Shown here piece after piece: positions 31,846 through 39,733 of a stretch of 64,000 bases of DNA. A program made the position numbers and the translations under genes. Location: positions 25,149 to 89,148 of the forward strand of contig SUYI01000011.1 in NCBI GenBank assembly GCA_015060485.1. Reading direction: 5' to 3'. The notes under the pieces are model-generated. The model saw only the letters and a program-made list of their open reading frames with translations. It did not search any database and was not told where the DNA came from. The DNA is from Prevotella sp. (GTDB taxonomy: Bacteria > Bacteroidota > Bacteroidia > Bacteroidales > Bacteroidaceae). Within the stretch, counting starts at the first letter, position 1; each line of letters opens with the position of its first letter.

Positions 31846-33429
31846 ATGATGACCAACGAACGCAGGTATCCAATAGGAGTACAGACCTTTGAGAAAGTTA
31901 TCAAGGGGAGATATGTCTATGTAGACAAAACCGATTTGATGTGGAAGATGACTAAGGTGAGCAATTATGTTTTCCTGAGCCGCCCACGTCGTTTCGGAAA
32001 GTCATTGCTTTCGTCTACCCTCCATTCCTTCTTTGCCGGACAGAAGGAACTGTTTGAGGGACTGAAGGTGATGCAGTTGGAACAGGAATGGACGGAGTAT
32101 CCAGTCATTCATCTTGATATTAGTATTGCAAAAGGCAAGGAGTCGGCCGATGAACTGCGACGGACGCTGATGCTGATGTTGTCACGTGATCAGTTCTTCG
32201 ACGGCAATGATTTCGAAAAGACGCCTGGCGAAAGACTGACTGGCATGATTCATCGCGCTTATGAGAAAACAGGACATCAGGTCGCGGTTATTATTGACGA
32301 ATATGACGCACCGTTGCTCGAAGTGCTCCATGAGGAGGAAAATCTTCCTGCTTTCCGCAAGGTAATGCAAGAGTTCTATGTGCCACTCAAGGCTTGTGAC
32401 CCCTACATCAAATTCTGCTTCATTACAGGTATTACGAAATTCTCACAGCTGAGCATCTTTTCCACCATCAACAACCTGAAAAATCTCTCCATGCGCCCCG
32501 ACTTCTCAGCTATCTGTGGCATTACGGAAGAGGAAGTGAAGACGGTCTTTACCGAGGACATCCGAATAATGGCAGAGAAATACGAGTGTACTCCAGAGGA
32601 GATGTTTCTTAAGATTAAAAATAGGTATGACGGCTACCATTTCGCAAATGAGTCGCCCGACATCTATAACCCCTTTAGTCTGCTCAACGCTTTTGATGAC
32701 CGTGAGCTGACCAGCAGCTGGTTTGCGTCGGCCACCCCCTCCTATCTTATCCAGCAGATGAAGCATTTCCGAACCGACATTACCAGCTTGGATAACATGG
32801 AGGAGCCAGCAGAGGCTTTCGATATTCCCACGGAGGCCATGACAACAGCACTGCCCTTACTATACCAAAGTGGCTATCTGACCATCAAGGGCTATGATCG
32901 TGAAACAGAGATGTACAAGCTCTCTATACCCAATCAAGAGGTGCGCATAGGCTATACCAAAGGTTTGTTGCCGACTTATACGGGAATAGAGATTGGCTAT
33001 ACGCAAAAAGGTTTCGCACTGAAATTCTGGCAAGCTCTGAAAAAGAATGACCTGGAGCTGGCTTTACAGGAGATGAAAACTTTCCTTGCCGCCGTTCCCT
33101 ATGTAGAGGGTTTCAAGAAGAAACTGGAGGAGGCCGCCACGGCAGAGGGGTTCTATGAATACACGCTCTGGCTTATCTTCAACATGCTCAACGTTTATGC
33201 CCGCACACAAGTCAAGTGTGCCGGAGGCAGGACGGACATGGTAGTCTGGATGCCCGATGCTATCTATGTGTTGGAACTGAAGGCAAATGGTACGGCAAAA
33301 GAGGCGCTCGATCAAATCAACACGAAAGGCTACGCCATACCATACGCCACAGATGGACGTCGTGTCGTAAAGGCCGGCATTCGCTTCAATATTAACTCTC
33401 GTACTATCGATGAATGGATTATAGAATGA
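31846..33429 (+). CDS. AAA-ATPase-like / PD-(D/E)XK nuclease-like protein (DUF1703 type)
   Basis: 527 residues. The N-terminal AAA-ATPase_like domain has the family P-loop SRPRRFGKSLL (46-54), Walker B VAVIIDEYD (D151/E152) and ITGITKFSQLSIFSTINNL. The C-terminal PDDEXK_9-like domain keeps a nuclease-type core with GGRTDMVVW (D464) and YVLELK (E477, K479). Such proteins are abundant in Bacteroidetes and often occur in multiple copies; proposed roles include defence or mobile-element functions, but I know of no firm function. Here the last four bases overlap the start of the module D membrane protein (ATGA), so the two are cotranscribed and coupled. The first codons hold two ATGs; the first is used here. 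Confidence 0.85.
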   Translation: MMTNERRYPIGVQTFEKVIKGRYVYVDKTDLMWKMTKVSNYVFLSRPRRFGKSLLSSTLHSFFAGQKELFEGLKVMQLEQEWTEYPVIHLDISIAKGKESADELRRTLMLMLSRDQFFDGNDFEKTPGERLTGMIHRAYEKTGHQVAVIIDEYDAPLLEVLHEEENLPAFRKVMQEFYVPLKACDPYIKFCFITGITKFSQLSIFSTINNLKNLSMRPDFSAICGITEEEVKTVFTEDIRIMAEKYECTPEEMFLKIKNRYDGYHFANESPDIYNPFSLLNAFDDRELTSSWFASATPSYLIQQMKHFRTDITSLDNMEEPAEAFDIPTEAMTTALPLLYQSGYLTIKGYDRETEMYKLSIPNQEVRIGYTKGLLPTYTGIEIGYTQKGFALKFWQALKKNDLELALQEMKTFLAAVPYVEGFKKKLEEAATAEGFYEYTLWLIFNMLNVYARTQVKCAGGRTDMVVWMPDAIYVLELKANGTAKEALDQINTKGYAIPYATDGRRVVKAGIRFNINSRTIDEWIIE

Positions 33430-35213
33430 ATAACAAAAGCAAATTATCCAATGCCATCCTCTATGGAAGCCTGTTGGCTTTCATCGCGTTTGTCGTTTAC
33501 ATATTACACCTTAATCAAGAAGTGTTCTATACGGCACACGACCGTTCCGAATTCATCTTCGGAGCTCCTTTCTTCCACACGCTCATGTCGAAGCCCTTCG
33601 GTCTGATGCGGTATGTGGGAGCCTGGCTCACGCAACTGTTCGTGGAGCCGGAGTTAGGTTCGACTGTGCTGGTGGCTGTCTGGTTGCTGATATTTTGTGT
33701 GGGTGCGAAAGCATTCCGGTTGCAGGGAAGTGCCTCGGCACTGATGCTCTTGCCTGTTGCCTGCCTGCTCACATCAATGGTCGACCTGGGCTATTGGATA
33801 TATGTTTACCCCGTCAGAGGCTATTGGTTCTCGCAATCGGTTGGTTACCTGGTCATGCTGCTGCTACTGTGGGCAGCACGCTGCACCCCACGCAAATGGC
33901 ATCTCGCCTGGTATGTGCTGGGCGTATGCCTCTATCCCGTGCTGGGATGGTTTGCCTTGCTTTTCGTCGCATGTCTGATACTTTTCGGGAAGCCCAGCTG
34001 GCGCGAGCTCTTGGGCATCATTCTGCTCATCGTCATCACCAGCATCTGCCACACGCAGCTCTTCTCGTATCTGAGGGACGACGACGTCGTAATGGCAGGA
34101 TTCCCACGTTTCGTAACACCCATCGACAACACTCCGCGCCTCTCCCTACCCTTCTGGGTGCTTGGTGTTATCTCTGTACTAATCCCATTTGGTAAGAAGT
34201 TAGCGGATACTCCTCTTACTTCTTATCTCTTACCTCTTACCTCTTGCATTGCAGGCATTATCTTCACCTCGTCGCTCATGTATTACGACAAGAACTACAT
34301 CGACGAGATGCGCATGGTGCGCGTCGCGTGCAGCGACAACTGGAAGGAGGTGCTGGCTATGGCAGAAGAAAACAAGAAGCCCACCAGCACGATGATGTTT
34401 CTTAAGAATATTGCGCTGATGAACGAAGGCGGCTTGCTCGACCGTTCGTTTAAGCTGGGCAATGATGCTATGGACATTTATAATCCCGATTCTGTTCACG
34501 TATCCCTCTTGGACATCGCGTCGCCGCTGGTCTATTATAATTACGGCATGATGAATGAAGCCATCCGCTTGAGTTACGAGAATGCCATACAGGCTGGCTT
34601 CTCGCCTTTCTACCTGAAGATGCTGGCACGCTGTGCCTTGGCTTGCGGCGACCAGAAACTGCTGGAGCGCTATACGACACTCATCCACAAGATGCCGTTC
34701 TATGGTAACTGGCAACCAGCTCCTGTCACAGAAAAGGTAAAGGAATTGCAGAAAAGTTATCCTGATGAGATCACTGGCGTTGAGAGAAGTGACAGTTATC
34801 TTGTCAACAGCATTAGCCTCTGGTACAAATCTGATAGTAAGGTGGCTTCAGAACAGGCGTTGCTCTATGCCATGCTGCGTTGCGACTCACGCCGTTTCTG
34901 GGAATCGCTGCGTAGCTTTGTGCGGTTGCACATGAACGAGGTTTTTCCGTTGCATGCACAGGAGGCTTATATCCTTTTTATGGATAAGTCTCCGGAAAAG
35001 AAACGCATGATGATCCCTGTCAATCAGGCTATTTACGAACGCTACAAACAGTTCTGGAAGGTTTTGGAAGAAAAGGCGCAGCCTGGCAAGACCGTCTATA
35101 CGCTTGGTGAAGAAATGCGTAAAGAATTTGGAGACACCTACTGGTGGTACAATGTTTTCGGACGGAAACCTATTAGTATCAATGGAAATATTAGTCACGA
35201 AGTTGCATCATAA
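33426..35213 (+). CDS. DUF6057-like polytopic membrane protein (module D)
   Basis: About 595 residues from the ATG at 33426, which overlaps the ATPase stop. It is the most divergent module member: the YQEQYQLFL block is replaced by FYTAHDRSEFIFGAPFFHTLMSKPFGLMRYVGAWLTQLF, in the same position and spacing. About ten helices precede residue 290. The last membrane region contains TPLTSYLLPLTSC, encoded by CTCTTACCT-type DNA repeats. The soluble C-terminal part retains the repeat-like helices (YNYGMMNEAIRLSYENAIQ, then MLARCALACGDQKLLERY). Six bases separate it from the lipoprotein gene, the only module without an ATGA overlap. Confidence 0.75.
   Translation: MNNKSKLSNAILYGSLLAFIAFVVYILHLNQEVFYTAHDRSEFIFGAPFFHTLMSKPFGLMRYVGAWLTQLFVEPELGSTVLVAVWLLIFCVGAKAFRLQGSASALMLLPVACLLTSMVDLGYWIYVYPVRGYWFSQSVGYLVMLLLLWAARCTPRKWHLAWYVLGVCLYPVLGWFALLFVACLILFGKPSWRELLGIILLIVITSICHTQLFSYLRDDDVVMAGFPRFVTPIDNTPRLSLPFWVLGVISVLIPFGKKLADTPLTSYLLPLTSCIAGIIFTSSLMYYDKNYIDEMRMVRVACSDNWKEVLAMAEENKKPTSTMMFLKNIALMNEGGLLDRSFKLGNDAMDIYNPDSVHVSLLDIASPLVYYNYGMMNEAIRLSYENAIQAGFSPFYLKMLARCALACGDQKLLERYTTLIHKMPFYGNWQPAPVTEKVKELQKSYPDEITGVERSDSYLVNSISLWYKSDSKVASEQALLYAMLRCDSRRFWESLRSFVRLHMNEVFPLHAQEAYILFMDKSPEKKRMMIPVNQAIYERYKQFWKVLEEKAQPGKTVYTLGEEMRKEFGDTYWWYNVFGRKPISINGNISHEVAS
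34210..34250 (+). repeat. CTCTTACCT-type coding repeat in module D membrane protein
   Basis: Four to five imperfect units of CTCTTACCT encode the LTSYLLPLTS segment. The same DNA repeat recurs at 37311-37344 and 38100-38135. Confidence 0.6.
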
Positions 35214-35219
35214 ATAATC

Positions 35220-36710
35220 ATGAAAAGATATATACGTTTCAGTTTCCTGCTTCTGGCTGTCGCGGCGGTGCTGCTCACGTCGTGTACGAACCATCCCGAC
35301 GTGCCCTCATCAAGTCGTGCAGCACGCTGTCTGCCAGCCATCTTCCCTGACTATTGCGATGTCACCGTGCCGTGCAATATTGCACCGCTGAACTTCATGC
35401 TTCCGGCTGACGAGTACGAGGAGTGTGTGGCACGTATCACAACACCCGATGGCCAGCAACAGACGTATGGTAAGGGCGTGAAGGTCCAGATACCTGAGGA
35501 AGAATGGCACACGATGCTCGCTGCGTCGAAGGGAAAGAGCATGAAGGTTGAGGTCTGGGGACTGAAAAACGGCGAATGGCTCTCGTTCAGCCCGTTTGTC
35601 ATCTATGTGGCCGAACAGCCCATCGACGAATATGTGTCATACCGCCTCATCGAACCGTCATACGTCGCATGGACCTCTATGGAGATTGCCCAGCGTAACA
35701 TCACCACTTTCGAAGAGACACAGATCTTCAACAATGAGATTACCATGAACGACAACAGGATAGGCCAGTGCATCAACTGTCACAGCTATCAGAACTACAA
35801 GACCGACAACATGCTCTTCCATGTGCGTCTCTCGAATGCGGCCACTGTGATTGTGAACGACGGCAAGGTGAAAAAAGTTAATCTGAAACGCGACTATACC
35901 ATTTCGTCTGGTGTCTACCCTGCTTGGCATCCAACTGCCAAACTGATTGCCTTCTCGACCAACAGGACACGACAGGGATTCCATACGCTGAACCCCAATA
36001 AAATCGAGGTGTACGATGAAGCCAGCGACCTGATACTCTACGATGTAGAGACCGATTCTGTGAGTGTCGTCTCGAACGACTCCACACTGCTGGAGGTCTA
36101 TCCCACCTGGTCGCCCGATGGCAAATGGCTCTATTACTGCAAGTCCGCTCCATTGCCCGAAGAGATGAACGGCAAGGATATCCGAACGACCTATCCGAAG
36201 GTGCAATACAACCTGTATCGTCGTTCGTTCGATGTAGCCACACACAACTTCGGCGACGAGGAACTCGTCTACGACGCTGCATCGCAAGACAAAAGTGCCA
36301 CCCTGCCACGCGTCAGCCCCGACGGGCGCTATCTGCTGTTTGCACGGGGACAATATGGCTGTTTCCACATCCGCCATATCGATGGCGACATATTTTGTAT
36401 GCCACTCGATGAAGAGAATCCGCAGTTCCTCGATCTTCGGGGGCTGAACAGCGAAGGGTTTGCCGACAGCTACCCCACGTGGTCGAGCAACGGACGCTGG
36501 ATTATGGTTTCCAGTCGTCGCGGCGACGGCAACTTCAGCCGTATCTATATCTCTTATTTCAATAACGGAAAAGCAGAAAAGGCCTTTATGCTGCCGCAAA
36601 AAGACCCCGAACAAAACACCTTCCGCCTGAAGTGCTATAACCGTCCGGAGTTTATGGTTGAACCTGTTCACACCAGCGTTGCTGAGTTCGCAAAGGTATT
36701 TGACAAATAG
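35220..36710 (+). CDS. TolB/PD40 beta-propeller lipoprotein with CxNCH heme motif (module D)
   Basis: 496 residues with a normal non-repetitive signal peptide and lipid cysteine C22 (VLLTSC). The block LPAIFPDYCDVTVPCNIAPLNF is conserved. The heme motif CINCH is at 184-188, after MNDNRIGQ. The propeller part includes WHPTAKLIAFSTNRTRQGFHTLN, WSPDGKWLYYCKSA, VSPDGRYLLFARGQYGCFHIRH and WSSNGRWIMVSSRRGDGN. It carries two additional cysteines in the N-terminal domain (C45 in PDYC and C51 in PCN), the first also present in module C. It is followed five bases later by module E, so D and E form one transcript with the ATPase gene. Confidence 0.8.
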   Translation: MKRYIRFSFLLLAVAAVLLTSCTNHPDVPSSSRAARCLPAIFPDYCDVTVPCNIAPLNFMLPADEYEECVARITTPDGQQQTYGKGVKVQIPEEEWHTMLAASKGKSMKVEVWGLKNGEWLSFSPFVIYVAEQPIDEYVSYRLIEPSYVAWTSMEIAQRNITTFEETQIFNNEITMNDNRIGQCINCHSYQNYKTDNMLFHVRLSNAATVIVNDGKVKKVNLKRDYTISSGVYPAWHPTAKLIAFSTNRTRQGFHTLNPNKIEVYDEASDLILYDVETDSVSVVSNDSTLLEVYPTWSPDGKWLYYCKSAPLPEEMNGKDIRTTYPKVQYNLYRRSFDVATHNFGDEELVYDAASQDKSATLPRVSPDGRYLLFARGQYGCFHIRHIDGDIFCMPLDEENPQFLDLRGLNSEGFADSYPTWSSNGRWIMVSSRRGDGNFSRIYISYFNNGKAEKAFMLPQKDPEQNTFRLKCYNRPEFMVEPVHTSVAEFAKVFDK

Positions 36711-36715
36711 TTTAG

Positions 36716-38080
36716 ATGAAGCATCATTTCACTTCCCACATTAGCCAAGCGCTTTGCACACTCTTGTTTGGGGTGGCGGTACTGCTGTTTTTCGGAATGG
36801 CCTATCCGCACCACCTGCATTATCAGGAGCAGTACCAGCTGTTTCTCTTCGACAGCAACTACGTGTGGGATATCATCCGAATGCCTGGGGGTGTAGCCGA
36901 CCTGCTGGGGCGATTCTGTACGCAGTTCTTCCAGTTTGCATGGGTGGGGGCTGCCATCATTGCCGTGTTGCTCTCGCTGGTGCAGCTGCTGACGCTCCGT
37001 CTGGCCAAATGGGGTTGGCTCTATGGACTTAGCTTTGTACCTTCGTTCCTGCTCTGGCTCTTCCTGCTCGACGAGCATGCCTTGTTGGGTGGCGTCTGGG
37101 CAGTGCTGCTCACACAATTCGCCGTTTGGGGACTTGTCCGGTTGAAAGGGTGGACGCAACGCATCGCCATCCCAGTCATTCTTTTCATCCTCTATTGGAT
37201 AGCCTTCGGTGGCAGCCATTACTATCGTTACCCGACGGTATTCCCTACCCTGCTATATGTGGCGTGGGTGACTGCCGTCATCATCCCCTTGGCGATGAGG
37301 TTTGTGAATTCTCTCACCTCTCACCTCTTACCTCTCACCTCTTTTATATTGGTGGCAGCCATCATGGGAACTGTTGTGTGGAAAAATGCCAATTTCAAGG
37401 CTGAGAAGGTGATGCAATACGACTTCATGGCGCGGCACCAGCAATGGAACCGCATCTTGGAAACCATCAACACCGAAAAACCGAACAATCAGATTGGTGT
37501 AACGGTCCAGAATCTGGCTTTAGCCATGCACGGCCAACTCATCAACCACCTCCTCGACTACAACCAGAATGGTATTGCAGGCTTGTTGCCTGATGTCCAA
37601 AGCGATGCTACCAGTCCACTGCCTACAGCCGAGGTACACTATCAGTTGGGAATGATCTCTGTTGCCCAGCGTACGGTTTTCGAGGCGCAGGAAGCCATAC
37701 TCGACTTTCAGAAAAGTGGTCGATGCTACAAACGGCTGGCTCAGACCAATCTGATTCTTGGCAGCTATGAAGTGGCACGCAAATACCTGATGGCGCTCCA
37801 AAAGACACTTTTCTATCGCGATTGGGCTAACGAGACACTGCCGCTGTTGGGTAATGAAGAGGCAATAGCCAAACATCCTGAATACGGACGCTTGCGCCAG
37901 ATGGTTTGCGACGAAGACTATTACTTCAGCGACCACGTAACACCCGAGATGCTCGAGGGCCTCTATGCCTGCAATACGGATAATCACCTGGCCTTGGAAT
38001 ATCTGAAGGCCTATTATGTACTGACGGGCGACCGTGAGAATTATGCCAAATTACTACTTCAAAACTCTGCGCAACAATGA
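36716..38080 (+). CDS. DUF6057-like polytopic membrane protein (module E)
   Basis: 454 residues, the shortest copy. It opens ISQALCTLLFGVAVLLFFGMAYPHHLHYQEQYQLFLFDSNYVWDIIRMPGGVADLLGRFCTQFFQF, closely resembling module A. Roughly seven or eight helices follow; the last membrane part begins NSLTSHLLPLTSFILV, encoded by the CTCTTACCT-type DNA repeat at the same place as in module D. The soluble C-terminal part shows the conserved YQLGMISVAQRTVFEAQEAILDFQKSGRCYKRLAQTNLILGSYEVARKYLMALQKTLFYRDWANE. The lipoprotein gene starts within its last four bases (ATGA). Confidence 0.8.
   Translation: MKHHFTSHISQALCTLLFGVAVLLFFGMAYPHHLHYQEQYQLFLFDSNYVWDIIRMPGGVADLLGRFCTQFFQFAWVGAAIIAVLLSLVQLLTLRLAKWGWLYGLSFVPSFLLWLFLLDEHALLGGVWAVLLTQFAVWGLVRLKGWTQRIAIPVILFILYWIAFGGSHYYRYPTVFPTLLYVAWVTAVIIPLAMRFVNSLTSHLLPLTSFILVAAIMGTVVWKNANFKAEKVMQYDFMARHQQWNRILETINTEKPNNQIGVTVQNLALAMHGQLINHLLDYNQNGIAGLLPDVQSDATSPLPTAEVHYQLGMISVAQRTVFEAQEAILDFQKSGRCYKRLAQTNLILGSYEVARKYLMALQKTLFYRDWANETLPLLGNEEAIAKHPEYGRLRQMVCDEDYYFSDHVTPEMLEGLYACNTDNHLALEYLKAYYVLTGDRENYAKLLLQNSAQQ
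37311..37344 (+). repeat. CTCTCACCT-type coding repeat in module E membrane protein
   Basis: Imperfect CTCTCACCT/CTCTTACCT units encode SLTSHLLPLTS, at the position equivalent to the repeat in module D. Confidence 0.6.
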
Positions 38081-39567
38081 AACGGAATCTATATACAGTT
38101 CTCACCTCTTGCCTCTTACTGCTTACCTCTTGCATTCTGATGGCTTGCACCGAAACCGTCAGCGATGCAAAGCAGGAGGCCAATCTGCCTGCAATCTATC
38201 CCGACTACCTCGGTGTCACCATACCTGTAAATATCGCGCCTCTCAATTTTAGCATGACGAGCGAGGAGACCTTGCGTATTGATGCCGTCATTACTGATAA
38301 GCACGGCAACAACCTGCATAGTCAGGGCGAAGAATCGGTCGATTTCAATTTGGACGACTGGCACGCGCTGCTTGCCCAGAATCGGGGCGACTCGCTCACA
38401 GTCACCGTATCAGCCAAATATACTGATGGTTGGCACACCTATCGTCCGTTCTCCATCTACGTGAGTCCTGATAGCATCGACTACGGCATCTGCTACCGTC
38501 TCATCGCCCCGGGCTACGAGGTATGGAGCAAGATGGGTATCTACGAGCGTGACCTTTCCTCGTTCGACGAGCGTCCGTTGATTGAGAATACGCAGTTCGA
38601 GGGTTGCGTCAATTGTCATAGCTTCAATCGGGGCAATCCTGCCGATATGAGCCTGCATATTCGTGGCCCCCATGGTGCCACCCTGTTGCGACACAACGAC
38701 AGTCCTCTCATTGCCTACAACACCAAAACCGCCCAGACGCTCGGTTTCTGTGTCTATCCCTACTGGCATCCGTCTGGCCGTTATATCGCCTATTCCACCA
38801 ACGCCACGAGTCAGCTGTTCCACAACGCTGACCGTAACCGCATCGAGGTATTCGATACCGCCTCCGACCTCCAGGTCTACGACGTCGAAAAAAACGAGCT
38901 GCTGTTGTCGTCCCTGCTCAAGCAGGACTCCATCTATGAGACCTATCCCGTCTTCTCTGCCGATGGCCGTTCGCTCTATTTCTGTGCAGCCCGCGCCCTC
39001 CCCGAGGATAGTCATCAGCTCGACTCCATCCACTATAACCTCTGTCGCATCGATTTCGATCCTGCAACGGGTTGTTTCGGCAACGAGATAGAAACTATTT
39101 TCGACGCTGCTTCTCAGCACCAGTCGGTTTCCTTCCCTCGTCCCTCGTACGACGGACGGTTCATCTGTTACACACTATCCGACTACGGACAGTTCAGCAT
39201 CTGGCACCATGAGGCCGACCTTTATCTGCTCGATCTCTCAACGGGCGAGAGCCGTCCGATGACGGGAGCAAACTCAGACGATACGGAGTCGTTCCACAAC
39301 TGGAGCACCAACTCGCGTTGGCTTGTGCTCAGCTCTCGTCGCGACGACGGTCTTTTTACGCGTCCCTACTTCTGTCACATCGACTCCAAGGGGCGTGTCA
39401 GCAAGGCCTTTATGTTGCCACAACGTAATCCCCGTCGCTTCTATCGCGAACGTTTCCTGTCTTTCAATGTGCCCGATTTCATCATCGCCCCCACACGCTT
39501 CGATGGTCAGAAGGCCTGCCGGCTTATTATCGATGATTCCCGCAAGCCGTTTGGCATACGAAAATAG
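38077..39567 (+). CDS. TolB/PD40 beta-propeller lipoprotein with CxNCH heme motif (module E)
   Basis: 496 residues. The signal peptide VLTSCLLLLTSCILMAC is built from a CTCTTACCT/CTCTTGC DNA repeat; C24 (LMAC) is the best lipobox cysteine, though the earlier LTSC is an alternative. The LPAIYPDYLGVTIPVNIAPLNF block, the CVNCH heme motif at 177-181 and the propeller repeats (WHPSGRYIAYSTNATSQLFH, FSADGRSLYFCAARAL, YDGRFICYTLSDYGQFSIWHHEAD, NWSTNSRWLVLSSRRDDGL) are all present. It ends the ATPase-D-E transcript; a 166-bp gap follows with the promoter of the next SusC gene. Confidence 0.8.
   Translation: MKRNLYTVLTSCLLLLTSCILMACTETVSDAKQEANLPAIYPDYLGVTIPVNIAPLNFSMTSEETLRIDAVITDKHGNNLHSQGEESVDFNLDDWHALLAQNRGDSLTVTVSAKYTDGWHTYRPFSIYVSPDSIDYGICYRLIAPGYEVWSKMGIYERDLSSFDERPLIENTQFEGCVNCHSFNRGNPADMSLHIRGPHGATLLRHNDSPLIAYNTKTAQTLGFCVYPYWHPSGRYIAYSTNATSQLFHNADRNRIEVFDTASDLQVYDVEKNELLLSSLLKQDSIYETYPVFSADGRSLYFCAARALPEDSHQLDSIHYNLCRIDFDPATGCFGNEIETIFDAASQHQSVSFPRPSYDGRFICYTLSDYGQFSIWHHEADLYLLDLSTGESRPMTGANSDDTESFHNWSTNSRWLVLSSRRDDGLFTRPYFCHIDSKGRVSKAFMLPQRNPRRFYRERFLSFNVPDFIIAPTRFDGQKACRLIIDDSRKPFGIRK
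38100..38135 (+). repeat. CTCTTACCT-type repeat encoding the module E signal peptide
   Basis: Imperfect CTCACCT, CTTGCCT, CTTACTG and CTTACCT units encode the TSCLLLLTSC part of the signal peptide. Confidence 0.55.
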
Positions 39568-39648
39568 TCCCCAGACCAAAAAAACACCACTTTTAACCCA
39601 TTTTATGATACCTTTTGAAAAAAAGTATCAAAGAAAAGTAAAAAAGTA

Positions 39649-39680
39649 TTGCTGTTATTCAAAAAATAGTATTAACTTTG
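39649..39680 (+). promoter_or_regulatory. Promoter (TTG-N21-TAACTTTG) for the mannan-type locus
   Basis: TTG at 39649-39651 and TAACTTTG at 39673-39680, followed by a leader of about 45 nt to the SusC ATG. A TGATAC/GTATCA inverted repeat (39606-39630) lies upstream but lacks a clear T-run. Confidence 0.6.
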
Positions 39681-39733
39681 CAACGTCAAACTGACAATGA
39701 TAACATAAAATACTATTAACTAACAGACAAAGT

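Noticed and set aside
35658..36671. 337-codon minus-strand frame opposite the module D lipoprotein
   Set aside because: Antisense shadow of a conserved gene, with no motif.
39606..39630. TGATAC/GTATCA hairpin as terminator of the module E operon
   Set aside because: The stem is only 6 bp and A/T-rich, and no T-run follows on the plus strand.
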